47,071 nucleotides of DNA from CAIZLB01 sp039795875 (GCA_039795875.1 JBDKKY010000004.1:1-47071); one strand, 5' to 3'; positions 32,821-39,803 are shown, numbered from the stretch's first letter. Program-made: numbers and translations. Notes: a model not told the origin generated them from the sequence alone.

Positions 32821-33417
32821 ATGCTAACCATCATAGGACTGGGAAATCCGCTTCCAGAATACACTAAAACACGCCATAACATAGGAGAACACGTAGTTTC
32901 TGCCTTTGTAAGGGGTGAAGATATACAACTCAGCCCCAAGAAGCTTTTTCTGGCTTTGATGGGTAAGGGTAAGGTAGGGACTAAGTCTGTACAGTTTGTA
33001 TTGCCGCAGACATTTATGAATAATTCGGGGAAAACGGTTAAAGCCATGTACCCTGACAGTACATCTAAGGATGAGTATGAAAATATCCTGGTCATACATG
33101 ACGATGTAGATATGCCTTTGGGTGTTACCAAGATCATGTTTGATAGGAATTCAGGTGGACACAAGGGGGTAGAATCGGTTAATCGAGCTTTGAAGACCAA
33201 AAAATACTATAGATTGAAGATTGGGGTAGTTCCTGCTGATAGTAAGGGAAAATTACGAAAACCGGTTGGAGAAAAGATGCAAAACTTTATAGTAGGTGCA
33301 TTCAACGATGCTGAATGGACTGAACTTAAGAAAACCACAAAAAAAGTTAAAGAAATCATAGAGACTTTTGTGTCTGAGGGTCCGGCAAAGGCGATGGAGA
33401 TGAGTAATCGCAGATAA
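32821..33417 (+). CDS. pth: Peptidyl-tRNA hydrolase
   Basis: Releases tRNA from prematurely dropped peptidyl-tRNA. The family blocks are intact over 198 aa: IGLGNPLPEYTKTRHNIG with the catalytic His near residue 20, LPQTFMNNSGKTV, LVIHDDVDMPLG and GGHKGVESV. The C-terminus is slightly extended and basic. Divergent from lepB, ending before a repeat-type terminator. Confidence 0.95.
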   Translation: MLTIIGLGNPLPEYTKTRHNIGEHVVSAFVRGEDIQLSPKKLFLALMGKGKVGTKSVQFVLPQTFMNNSGKTVKAMYPDSTSKDEYENILVIHDDVDMPLGVTKIMFDRNSGGHKGVESVNRALKTKKYYRLKIGVVPADSKGKLRKPVGEKMQNFIVGAFNDAEWTELKKTTKKVKEIIETFVSEGPAKAMEMSNRR

Positions 33418-33432
33418 ATCTTCCTCACTACG

Positions 33433-33513
33433 AGAAAGAACAGAATAATTTATCTTGGGGCCCAATCCCAAAATAAATTTTCTTCTGCCTCAATTTTGCA
33501 TCCGCAAAATCTG
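33433..33513. repeat. Composite hairpin repeat after pth (copy 2)
   Basis: AGAAAGAACAGAATAA (33433-33448), a hairpin, TTTTCTTCTGCCTCA (33478-33492), then a second perfect hairpin ATTTTGC/GCAAAAT (33494-33511). The two arms are identical to those of the element at 2710-2793, while both hairpin cores differ. It probably also terminates pth. Confidence 0.7.
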
Positions 33514-33567
33514 CGGCAAGCCTTTCTCTCCGTTCGTCAGATTTATATTAAATGCAGTCATGCAATG

Positions 33568-33631
33568 TATACCCCGCAAGGGGGTATAAGAAAAGCCCGA
33601 GTCACCTTTGCCAGAGGTGGTCGGGTTTTTT
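33568..33631. terminator. Two hairpins after the 33650-34141 gene
   Basis: TATACCCC/GGGGTATA (33568-33575 with 33581-33588) is perfect. A second stem, CCCGAGTCACCT with AGGTGGTCGGG (33597-33626), is followed by TTTTTT on the plus strand and CTTTTCTTA on the minus strand. Confidence 0.72.
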
Positions 33632-33649
33632 GACTATGAAGTCGGAGGG

Positions 33650-34141
33650 TCAGGGCACACTGTCTTCATCCGCCAGGAATTTGCCGCGATGGTCGAACCA
33701 GTACCTGTACCCTTTGAAAGGCCGTTGCCCGCAATCCGCACCAGCAGGATAAAAGATTGCGTAGTCTTTCTCTTCACCGGTAAACCGGAAATAGATCAGG
33801 ACTCCTCCCTCAAGGGGCTGACCCTCGGTTACCGTGAATTCCCGATGAAAAGCTGGAGTTGTAGCAATCTGTGCAGGGGTCAGAACGATAACCGGGCAGC
33901 CATTGCTGTTGAATGTGTAGCGCCTGCCAAATTGCTCCAGTACCATAAGGAGACCGGTGATGATGCAGAGACGATCGTAGTCTTCGCCGTCAAAACGAAT
34001 CTTCAGGACTGTCTCGTAAGGCCACATTAGCGCTCCAATGTTGGTGAGCGTGAATGGTCTGTTCTGAAGTCCTGGAGCGGCTTGGATTACATCCTGGCTT
34101 AGGTGTCGGCCGATATGGGCGATGTATTCGTGTGATTCCAT
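33650..34141 (-). CDS. Unknown GC-rich orphan protein
   Basis: A 163-aa soluble protein without signal peptide. It reads as a compact mixed alpha/beta domain: FTLTNIGALMWPYETVLKIR, YDRLCIITGLLMVLEQFG, CPVIVLTPAQIATTPAFHRE and a C-terminal aromatic patch (YRYWFDHRG). No family is recognised. Leader and terminator place it in the stand-alone C-rich leader class (GCACTTAACCCACCACCC before the ATG). It is visibly richer in G+C than pth and rpsA on either side. Confidence 0.65.
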   Translation of the reverse strand: MESHEYIAHIGRHLSQDVIQAAPGLQNRPFTLTNIGALMWPYETVLKIRFDGEDYDRLCIITGLLMVLEQFGRRYTFNSNGCPVIVLTPAQIATTPAFHREFTVTEGQPLEGGVLIYFRFTGEEKDYAIFYPAGADCGQRPFKGYRYWFDHRGKFLADEDSVP

Positions 34142-34226
34142 GGGGTTTGGTTGGGTGGTGGGTTAAGTGCTACCAGAGTCGTATCTGGTGTGTTAAATAT
34201 ATATCCCAGAATCGCCCAAATTGCAA
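34142..34226 (-). promoter_or_regulatory. Promoter, hairpin and C-rich leader of the 33650-34141 gene
   Basis: On the minus strand: -35 TTGCAA (34221-34226) and -10 TATATA (34198-34203) with 17-base spacing. A CCAGA/TCTGG hairpin (34173-34188) is followed by GCACTTAACCCACCACCC and the ATG. Confidence 0.7.
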
Positions 34227-34263
34227 AAACCCCTGCCTTCTGTGGCTGCCGTTGGCGTAGCCA

Positions 34264-34347
34264 ACTACTAAATTTGCACGGAAATTCGTACTCAACAGAA
34301 AAACACCATTCACGATAGAATGGTGTTTTTTGTTTCCGTGCGAATTT
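34264..34347. repeat. Palindromic intergenic element with terminator, copy 2
   Basis: Outer arms GCACGGAAA (34276-34284) and TTTCCGTGC (34332-34340) enclose a perfect 13-bp bidirectional terminator (34299-34311 with 34318-34330, loop ACGATA). The left arm belongs to the dispersed repeat also present after smc. The element ends the rpsA transcript. Confidence 0.72.
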
Positions 34348-34348
34348 T

Positions 34349-35461
34349 CTATTTCTTCTCCACCAAATGCAATGTCATCCGCTGTTCACGAGGCTCAAAC
34401 ATATTGATCTTGAATGTATAACTTTTTCCGATTTCGATCTTTTCTTTCATCTTAGCTTCGTTGCCAAATTCTGAGATGTGAACTAGACCTGAAACCCCTT
34501 CCTCGATACTTGCAAGCGCACCGTGTCGGTTGAACTTGATAATAACTCCTGTAACTTCGTCATCTTTCTTATATTTAGCAGCTGCAAGTTTCCAAGGGTT
34601 ATCTTTTCGTGCTTTTAGTGATAGAGAGACTTTACCGTCTTTAACATCGATGATCCGGGCTTTTACAGCATCACCGGCCTTAAAGATAGTTCGTGGATCC
34701 TCTACAAGTCCCCAGTCGAGCTCTGAGATGTGGGCCAAGCCTTCAAGTTCATCGTTGATCTTGATAAATACTCCGAAGTCTACTGTTCCTGTAACAACTC
34801 CGTCAACGTCATCGCCAATAGAATACTTACTACTCATTTCAAGCGCTCGGGCATTTGTACCTTTGCCTCCTGAAGTTGTTGCGCCATCAATACCTTTTTC
34901 TGAGAAGATAAGCTTACCTTCTTTTGAATCAGCGGTGATGATACTTAGAGAAATCTTTTGTCCGATAAGTTTTTTAAGCTCATCTTGGATTCGGTCTTTA
35001 TTGCCGTCTTCTACCTTAGGGTAATGCTCAGGTTTAAGTTGAGATGCAGGAAGGAATCCGTGAATGCCTTGCCATACAACCATCAATCCTCCCTTGTTAG
35101 CGTCTTGTATAGCCACATCAAATATAGTCTTATCGATGACAGCTTGTTCAGCTTCTTTCCAGATAAGAGCTTGCTTGGCTTCTTTTAGAGATAGTTCAAT
35201 ATATCCTTCTGCCTCATCAAAGCCACAAACTTTGGCTGTGATAAGATCTCCTTCATTTACCTTGCGAATAATATCGCGAGCGATCATGAATTCTTTACCG
35301 AAGATAACTCCAGTTCCGAACGGAGATAGATCTACAAACAATCTACTCTTATGCATGATTATCACTTTTCCTTCAATATCGTCACCGATCTTGGGAGGAT
35401 TTGGGATATCTGCAAATTGAGCAGACATAGTAATGTTAATTTTTTCTTCTGTTTTTTCCAT
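34349..35461 (-). CDS. rpsA: Ribosomal protein S1-like, four S1 domains
   Basis: A 370-aa protein with about four S1 RNA-binding repeats: IEGKVIIMHKSRLFVDLSPF, FDVAIQDANKGGLMVVWQGI, VDGVVTGTVDFGVFIKINDE (with GLAHISELDW) and VTGVIIKFNRHGALASIEEG (with GLVHISEFG). S1 captures mRNA leaders on the 30S subunit, especially pyrimidine-rich ones without Shine-Dalgarno. The protein is shorter than six-domain S1 and similar to four-domain forms of other phyla. It is downstream of rpmA on the same strand, with a TAATAT box just before its ATG. Confidence 0.9.
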   Translation of the reverse strand: MEKTEEKINITMSAQFADIPNPPKIGDDIEGKVIIMHKSRLFVDLSPFGTGVIFGKEFMIARDIIRKVNEGDLITAKVCGFDEAEGYIELSLKEAKQALIWKEAEQAVIDKTIFDVAIQDANKGGLMVVWQGIHGFLPASQLKPEHYPKVEDGNKDRIQDELKKLIGQKISLSIITADSKEGKLIFSEKGIDGATTSGGKGTNARALEMSSKYSIGDDVDGVVTGTVDFGVFIKINDELEGLAHISELDWGLVEDPRTIFKAGDAVKARIIDVKDGKVSLSLKARKDNPWKLAAAKYKKDDEVTGVIIKFNRHGALASIEEGVSGLVHISEFGNEAKMKEKIEIGKSYTFKINMFEPREQRMTLHLVEKK

Positions 35462-35550
35462 AAAATATTAGCTGTAAAGTGGTCGTTTCGAACTGGGAGT
35501 GGGGAAGAAACGGGTTACACGATGCAGGGATTTGAATAAATGTAAGTAAA

Positions 35551-35823
35551 TTATTTAACGTGAACTACTTTTTTCACTTTGACCTTGTTGTCGATTTGAA
35601 CTTTTCGCTTTGTCCCAAAAGTTACAACACCTTCTTTTACTGCATACAGAGTGTGGTCTTTACCCATCTTCACTCCTTGTCCAGCTAGGATTTTGCTACC
35701 GCGTTGTCGGACGATAATCATACCTGAAGAAGCTTTTTCTCCACCGTATAGTTTAACGCCCAGATACTTTGGCTGCGAATCCTTAAGGTTTTTTGACGAA
35801 CCGGCCGCCTTTTTTGTTGCCAT
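35551..35823 (-). CDS. rpmA: 50S ribosomal protein L27
   Basis: A 90-aa ribosomal protein whose N-terminal tail reaches the peptidyl transferase centre. The sequence is typical: GSSKNLKDSQPKYLGVKLYG, then VRQRGSKILAGQGVKMGKD and LYAVKEGVVTF. The start is MATKKAAGSS without the long N-terminal extension cleaved in Firmicutes. The usual partner rplU (L21) is not adjacent. Followed by rpsA after 89 bases. Confidence 0.97.
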   Translation of the reverse strand: MATKKAAGSSKNLKDSQPKYLGVKLYGGEKASSGMIIVRQRGSKILAGQGVKMGKDHTLYAVKEGVVTFGTKRKVQIDNKVKVKKVVHVK

Positions 35824-35903
35824 GGCTAATGTTGATTAATAATTAATAAATTCTTTACCGTTTGTTTTGTAAATCTTTAACACGAATGTGATATAGATGT
35901 TAG

Positions 35904-36056
35904 ATGAGTATATATCACTTTATTGAAAAAATCAATAAGGACGGGCGTAAAATAGCCTTTTCAATCTGGAAGGGAAAGATGATGGTTTTAATGCTCCTGA
36001 TCTTAGTAGCCAGTCAGGTAGGGTTGTGGGTAGTGGTTATTGAGTGGGTGGTATAA
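35904..36056 (+). CDS. Small single-span membrane protein
   Basis: A 50-aa ORF, too short for many gene callers. An amphipathic, charged N-terminus (MSIYHFIEKINKDGRKIAF) is followed by a continuous hydrophobic stretch (~25-47: MMVLMLLILVASQVGLWVV) and a short end. A TATAGAT box lies close before the ATG, as in other leaderless genes here. The composition is coherent with a real small membrane protein. Function is unknown. Confidence 0.5.
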   Translation: MSIYHFIEKINKDGRKIAFSIWKGKMMVLMLLILVASQVGLWVVVIEWVV

Positions 36057-36059
36057 ATA

Positions 36060-36225
36060 AAAAAGGGCCTCGGGAAGAAGCGTGGATTGTAGCTGCGATG
36101 CCGAGGGGCGACCAGTGCCCGTTCCTCCGCAGGTGGATCCTTCTTCTTCCGAGGCTGTCCTTCTCTTCAAGTTGGCAAAGAGTTGCCTATTGCACCGGGG
36201 GACGGGCAAAGCTCGAGTAGCGACA
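36060..36225 (-). ncRNA. Candidate structured small RNA 1
   Basis: On the minus strand, TTGACA (36255-36260) and TATTAT (36232-36237) with 17-base spacing start an RNA near 36225. No ATG occurs in it. The 3' two-thirds fold into one long rod: GCCTCGGAAGAAG (36155-36143) pairs with CTTCTTCCCGAGGC (36080-36067), enclosing GGAT/ATCC, CTGCG/CGCAG, GAG/CTC and GGGC/GCCC helices, and ends in a T6 tail. Length ~165 bases and rod shape suggest a 6S-like or novel RNA. No SRP or tmRNA signature is seen. Confidence 0.65.
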
Positions 36226-36278
36226 AATAACATAATATCTAAATCATCCTTTATTGTCAACGATTTTAAGATCTGAAA

Positions 36279-36464
36279 ATAAAAAACATCCCGGCAGTGA
36301 GGAATGGTTGTCCGTGTGTGTGGACTGTGCTCGCACCCAATGCGTGCCTCTGCGTTGTCGCAGTAACTAAACGCTCTCTGCCGGGACGATCGGTTGGTTC
36401 TCTTCCGCCAAAAGGCCAGCCCCCTCGAAAGTCTGGTTGGGGGACAGAAGAACGGGTTCCAGAT
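36279..36464 (-). ncRNA. Candidate structured small RNA 2
   Basis: On the minus strand, TTGACT (36494-36499) and TACACT (36471-36476) with 17-base spacing start an RNA near 36464. There is no ATG before the terminator. TCCCGGCAG pairs with CTGCCGGGA (36386-36378 with 36297-36289), followed by a T6 tail. Inner hairpins include CCCCC/GGGGG, GTCC/GGAC and GCAC/GTGC. It is in tandem with candidate RNA 1, ending about 20 bases before that RNA's -35. An overlapping 96-aa ORF reads poorly and is probably spurious. Confidence 0.6.
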
Positions 36465-36476
36465 GGTCTAAGTGTA

Positions 36477-36612
36477 CCTAGAAAATGAGTATAAGTCAAC
36501 CACATGAAGCCTTCATGAAAAATGCTCATTTTCATCCAAAATTCACCCACACCCATGTTTCCTAAAAACCCTTATTTACCAACGTATAATCAGAAAAAGT
36601 GAAGTCTGTGAC
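36477..36612. other. Intergenic stretch with nested inverted repeat
   Basis: GAAAATGAG (36481-36489) and CTCATTTTC (36525-36533) flank CATGAA/TTCATG (36503-36517), so the -35 of candidate RNA 2 lies inside a nested palindrome, a possible operator. The rest up to 36612 holds no gene or recognisable motif beyond AT-rich sequence. Confidence 0.45.
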
Positions 36613-36789
36613 TTGCTTTTTGGACCCCGATATGCTATGATACCTCCTGTCACTGTAAGAGTGGCTATTTCATTTGTGCAACATGAAAATCTTTTTAGAG
36701 CGCTTCCACCCAGAGCTATCGTCTTACGTAGCACCCTGATTGAAGCATTTCAGACACTGGTAAAAGATTTTCATAGATTACAAGTTTAG
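36613..36789 (+). promoter_or_regulatory. Promoter and hairpin leader before the SLT gene
   Basis: TTGCTT (36613-36618) and TATGAT (36636-36641) have 17-base spacing. A perfect 13-bp inverted repeat (36683-36695 with 36762-36774) encloses 66 bases. The gene frame is open from 36637 through the repeat to a single TAG at 36787, immediately before the signal-peptide codons. Confidence 0.55.
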
Positions 36790-37257
36790 AACAAGCTTAT
36801 TTTACAAATTGCAAGTATCGGTTTCGCAGCATTGTTATCAGGTTCAGCCATTGTTTTACCTGACAACTCGACAGCTACGAACCAAAATCCTTCTACGGCC
36901 CCTGTGGTTGTAGAAGCCCCAAGTTCATTAAATTCAAATGATGGAGTTCAACAGGCTGTAGCGAGAAAATTCTCTACAAGTCACATTCTCTATCGTATTG
37001 CGTTTTGTGAATCAACATACGCGCAATACGACCGAAACGGTAACGTTCTACGGGGAGTAGTCAACTCGAAAGATGTTGGTGTCTTCCAGATCAATGAGCG
37101 ATACCATAAAGCGAATGCTGAACGAATGGGAATAGACCTCTATACACCTGAAGGTAACCTGGAATATGCAGAGTATCTGTACAACAGAGACGGTGCACGA
37201 CCATGGTCATCTTCGAAACCTTGTTGGGGACGATATCTAGTTGCATCTAATAACTAG
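36790..37257 (+). CDS. Exported SLT/lysozyme-like protein, start codon unclear
   Basis: A peptidoglycan-cleaving lytic transglycosylase-like protein. From the in-frame TAG at 36787 the frame reads NKLILQIASIGFAALLSG, a good signal peptide, then a Thr/Pro/Ser-rich linker and the SLT domain. The catalytic Glu is in IAFCESTYAQYDRNG, with NSKDVGVFQINERYH and a WSSSKPCW ending; the two Cys may form a disulfide. There is no ATG/GTG/TTG at the natural N-terminus. The first standard start, TTG at 36832, would cut into the signal peptide; ATT at 36799 is a rare alternative. The given start is the 5' limit of the frame. Confidence 0.75.
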   Translation, partial: NKLILQIASIGFAALLSGSAIVLPDNSTATNQNPSTAPVVVEAPSSLNSNDGVQQAVARKFSTSHILYRIAFCESTYAQYDRNGNVLRGVVNSKDVGVFQINERYHKANAERMGIDLYTPEGNLEYAEYLYNRDGARPWSSSKPCWGRYLVASNN

Positions 37258-37261
37258 AAAC

Positions 37262-37297
37262 AAAAAAGCACTTGCTCTCGGGCCGGTGCTTTTTGTT
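37262..37297. terminator. Terminator after the SLT gene
   Basis: AAAAAGCAC (37263-37271) pairs with GTGCTTTTT (37286-37294). It is usable on both strands, serving fmt as well. Confidence 0.85.
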
Positions 37298-37312
37298 ATG
37301 CTTTGGGCTGGA

Positions 37313-38173
37313 CTAGGCGAGGGGATGATATTTAACATATTCCTTATAATCCAGTTCTGGTTTCCCCTCCGGAGTAACTCTTAGTATCTCAGCCCCATTC
37401 ATGTCTTTGATCTTTACTCGCTTACCATTATTCATGAAAAATATACCTGGCCACAGTTTATAGGCTTGGAATTTTAAATAGATGTCAGCAATAGAATCAG
37501 TCAGAGGGTGTACTTCAGCATCTGCCTTGTCGATAAATTTTACAATAGTAGCTTTGTCATGATCTTGCTCGCGAGGAGTGACATTGCCAGTGAGGTATTC
37601 AGGCAGAACATGTGCTAGGAGTTCAGCACTTTTTTTGGCCAAAATCTCATACAATTGATCGATGGGAAGAGGCCAGATAGTTTCGTCTATAAAAACAGGT
37701 TCTTGGGCTATGATAGGACCGTGATCCATCAGCGCATCGATCTTGATCAAGGTGACTCCTGTTTTGGGGTTATTATTTAAAATAGTTGCATGTACTGGAG
37801 TTGGTCCACGATATTCAGGAAGGAGAGAAGGGTGAATATTTATAAAACCAGTAGGGGAAAGGTCGAGTAGGATCTGTGGTAACATTTTTCCATAATCAGC
37901 GATCACAACACCTTCGGCCCCATCGATAATTTTTCTTAATTCAGTCATACTTTCTTCGCTTTTAAGTTTGGCTGGCTGAAAGATTGGAATATCATTCTCT
38001 TCAGCAAATATTTTTACTCGGGGTGGAGTCATGATCTGATGTCGGCCGGAAGGTTTGTCAGGAGAGGTCACAATATAAGAGGGAAGGAAGTTAAGGGTTT
38101 TGAGATGGTTGAGCAGAGGTTCGGCAAAATAACCAGTGCCGAAGAAGATGTAGGTGGGATTTTTAAGACTCAT
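37313..38173 (-). CDS. fmt: Methionyl-tRNA formyltransferase
   Basis: Formylates initiator Met-tRNA. The 286-aa protein has the formyltransferase core with INIHPSLLPEYRGPTPV (catalytic Asn and His, and the SLLP loop), TLIKIDALMDHGPIIAQ with the catalytic Asp, and a C-terminal OB-like domain. It is slightly shorter than typical, about 310 aa. The partner def lies 2.2 kb away on the same strand rather than adjacent. A TATATT box ends about eight bases before the ATG. Confidence 0.94.
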   Translation of the reverse strand: MSLKNPTYIFFGTGYFAEPLLNHLKTLNFLPSYIVTSPDKPSGRHQIMTPPRVKIFAEENDIPIFQPAKLKSEESMTELRKIIDGAEGVVIADYGKMLPQILLDLSPTGFINIHPSLLPEYRGPTPVHATILNNNPKTGVTLIKIDALMDHGPIIAQEPVFIDETIWPLPIDQLYEILAKKSAELLAHVLPEYLTGNVTPREQDHDKATIVKFIDKADAEVHPLTDSIADIYLKFQAYKLWPGIFFMNNGKRVKIKDMNGAEILRVTPEGKPELDYKEYVKYHPLA

Positions 38174-38193
38174 ACAACCAATATATCACACAG

Positions 38194-38424
38194 TTGACAC
38201 GATTTTTAGATGTGTTAGATTAGAGGTGTGGCTGGGGAGCACGGACTTGTTCAAGGTCTTTGCCGCGAGAAGCTCCCGCAGGGCGTCTTACAGGCTCACT
38301 CTGACTCTACCGTGCCCCCAGCCAGCCCTTTAGCCCTTTCCGGTCCTTATGGACCAATCGATCCCAGTATATCTACAACTCGCTTATGTAAGCTTTGTTT
38401 GTAAGATCTTAGGGGTCTTTTTTT
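38194..38424 (+). ncRNA. Candidate structured small RNA 3
   Basis: TTGACA (38194-38199) and TAGATT (38216-38221) with 16-base spacing start an RNA near 38228. A long-range helix pairs 38229-38244 with 38310-38324 (GGCTGGGG with CCCCAGCC, GCACGG with CCGTGC). Smaller hairpins follow: GGTCC/GGACC at 38342-38355 and GCTTA/TAAGC at 38382-38393. A terminator ends it (AAGATC/GGTCTT at 38403-38419, then T7). The ~195-base RNA has no convincing ORF. Size and shape recall 6S RNA, but the identity is open. Confidence 0.62.
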
Positions 38425-38463
38425 ATTGCCCGGGTGTGATTTTTGGCCTTGGTCTTGGGGGGG

Positions 38464-38551
38464 TTGCTTTTTGACTAAAACATGGTATAATATAGCCTGT
38501 AGTCAGGAAATGAACCTGATCTGCACAACCCTTGAACTAAAACCTAAAAAG
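38464..38551 (+). promoter_or_regulatory. Promoter, hairpin and leader of the 38552 gene
   Basis: TTGCTT (38464-38469) and TATAAT (38486-38491) with 16-base spacing. A TCAGG/CCTGA hairpin (38503-38519) is followed by CTTGAACTAAAACCTAA before the ATG. Confidence 0.62.
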
Positions 38552-38860
38552 ATGCAACTACTCGTCTCTCTCACCATCCTTGCCATTTCCATCATTGTTA
38601 CCTACCAGGTGGCGAGCAAGCGTGCGACCAGGAAATGCTACGGGTCCTTGATGCCCGCGAACCGGTTCGCCAAGACCTTCCCAAACCGCCGGTTTGACGT
38701 CAGATCCATTGTCGAGGAGTCTATCTCCGCCGGACACCTGATCAGAATCCGGTTCGACAGGGAACGTGATGACCGCTTCATGCGCGCCACAGGGTTCCAC
38801 CCTGTCGCCGGTGAGCACTACCGGTTCGACAAGCGCAGGAAACAATTCGTGCGCTGCTAG
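38552..38860 (+). CDS. Unknown single-span protein, related to 39895-40269
   Basis: A 102-aa protein. An N-terminal membrane segment (LLVSLTILAISIIVTYQV) is followed by a basic soluble domain (LMPANRFAKTFPNRRFDV, RIRFDRERDDRF, GEHYRFDKRRKQF). Spacing of F, R, G and Y-x-FD residues matches the product at 39895-40269, suggesting distant paralogues. The ATG was chosen because it begins the membrane segment and lies at the end of the class leader. The upstream in-frame codons include the promoter and cannot be coding. Confidence 0.6.
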   Translation: MQLLVSLTILAISIIVTYQVASKRATRKCYGSLMPANRFAKTFPNRRFDVRSIVEESISAGHLIRIRFDRERDDRFMRATGFHPVAGEHYRFDKRRKQFVRC

Positions 38861-38929
38861 TGATCACAGCACTCTCTGTGAAAAACCCTCACATCCTGAA
38901 AAAGGCTCTGTGGGGGATTTATTTTACCT

Positions 38930-39028
38930 TGATTTTATACATAAAACATGGCATGGTTTATAGGTACCAGAGGAAAAGACTCCTCTGGCAGACACCTTGA
39001 AACTAAACCTCCAAATCCGATAAAACCT
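38930..39028 (+). promoter_or_regulatory. Promoter, hairpin and leader of the 39029 gene
   Basis: TATACA near 38936 is a likely -10. A CCAGAGG/CCTCTGG hairpin (38967-38988) is followed by CTTGAAACTAAACCTCC and the ATG at 39029. The match to the class motif is why I do not use the upstream ATG at 38948. Confidence 0.55.
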
Positions 39029-39754
39029 ATGTGGGAAATCATCAAAAATAGTCCGTACGCCGCGCTTCTTGTGCTGAGCGGCATCCTTGTTCTCGTAGGA
39101 GTAATTTTCTACGATTATAAATATCCAAACAAAGAAATTCTGACCAACATGAGTCCTAGGGGGTTTATCCTTGGAGTGCTCGCCATCGGCGGCCCCGTCC
39201 TAATAGGCACGTTGTGGTCAGCCACAGATTACAAAAAACTGCTAGAAGTCGAGGGGCGGGCCATCTACAAGAAAACCGAAGACAAACGCCAGGCAGAGAT
39301 CGCTCTCGACAAAGCCCTCTTCCTTATCAATGGACCGCCACCTCCTCCGCGCATCGTCCCAACACGGCCCGAACAGCCGCAAACTCCACCAAAAGGAATG
39401 AAACCCAACACGTGGAACTGTGCTTTTGATGGGCAGGTTGTGGATAAGATCGGCGTATTCCGCTCAACTGAAGAATTTGTGCTTACTGTCGAACACCCAA
39501 CACTCGGCAAGCTCAGGCTCAAAGGCGGAGAGCGTTATGATCAACCTCCGGACAAAGAAATTCGGAAGCAATACCCCGACCTCCGAGTCTTCGTGATCGA
39601 AGGGGAGGTGTTTGATCCCAACAAGAGCACCATCGGCACCTTCACCTTGGTCGACAAGTCCTGGGAATCAGGATACGGCCAAGACCTGCGAGGGACACTG
39701 TCTCTCGACGGTAAGGAGGACAATCCAATCAGGTTACGGGTATTATTCCCGTGA
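39029..39754 (+). CDS. Unknown two-span membrane protein
   Basis: A 241-aa protein. Two membrane segments (~10-27 and ~45-65) are separated by a short loop and followed by a charged helix (YKKLLEVEGRAIYKKTEDKR), a Pro-rich linker (NGPPPPPRIVPTRPEQP) and a C-terminal beta-rich domain (NCAFDGQVVDKIGVFRST, then EFVLTVEHPTLGKLRLKGG). The design, membrane hairpin plus linker plus soluble domain, is like 26754 and 27578, but the sequences are not clearly related. An alternative start at 38948 would add 27 residues. Confidence 0.6.
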   Translation: MWEIIKNSPYAALLVLSGILVLVGVIFYDYKYPNKEILTNMSPRGFILGVLAIGGPVLIGTLWSATDYKKLLEVEGRAIYKKTEDKRQAEIALDKALFLINGPPPPPRIVPTRPEQPQTPPKGMKPNTWNCAFDGQVVDKIGVFRSTEEFVLTVEHPTLGKLRLKGGERYDQPPDKEIRKQYPDLRVFVIEGEVFDPNKSTIGTFTLVDKSWESGYGQDLRGTLSLDGKEDNPIRLRVLFP

Positions 39755-39762
39755 CAACAGCT

Positions 39763-39803
39763 CGGTGGCAAAAGGTTCAACCCCTTCGCCACTGGGTTTT
39801 TTT
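39763..39803 (+). terminator. Terminator of the 39029-39754 gene
   Basis: GGTGGC...AAAAGG pairs with CCCCTT...GCCACT in an imperfect long stem, followed by T8. Confidence 0.75.

Noticed and set aside
35470..35545. tRNA-like TTCGAA motif between rpmA and rpsA
   Set aside because: The flanking bases cannot form a T arm or acceptor stem; at most a weak hairpin is present. No other tRNA was found.
36266..36556. A 96-aa minus-strand ORF over candidate RNA 2
   Set aside because: Its start lies upstream of the predicted promoter, the sequence reads like translated structured RNA (Gly/Arg/Thr-rich), and the helices and terminator explain the region better.
36757..36789. GTAAAAG...TTTAG resembling a small spliceosomal intron before the SLT gene
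   Set aside because: Bacteria lack spliceosomes, and the motif is short enough to occur by chance.
36060..38424. Assignment of the three RNAs as SRP RNA, tmRNA or RNase P RNA
   Set aside because: The conserved SRP apical loop, the tmRNA ends and tag codons, and the RNase P core motifs were looked for and not found.
38350..38475. A 40-codon hydrophobic ORF beginning in candidate RNA 3
   Set aside because: It runs through the terminator hairpin, the T7 tail and the next gene's promoter, and no ribosome binding site or promoter fits it.
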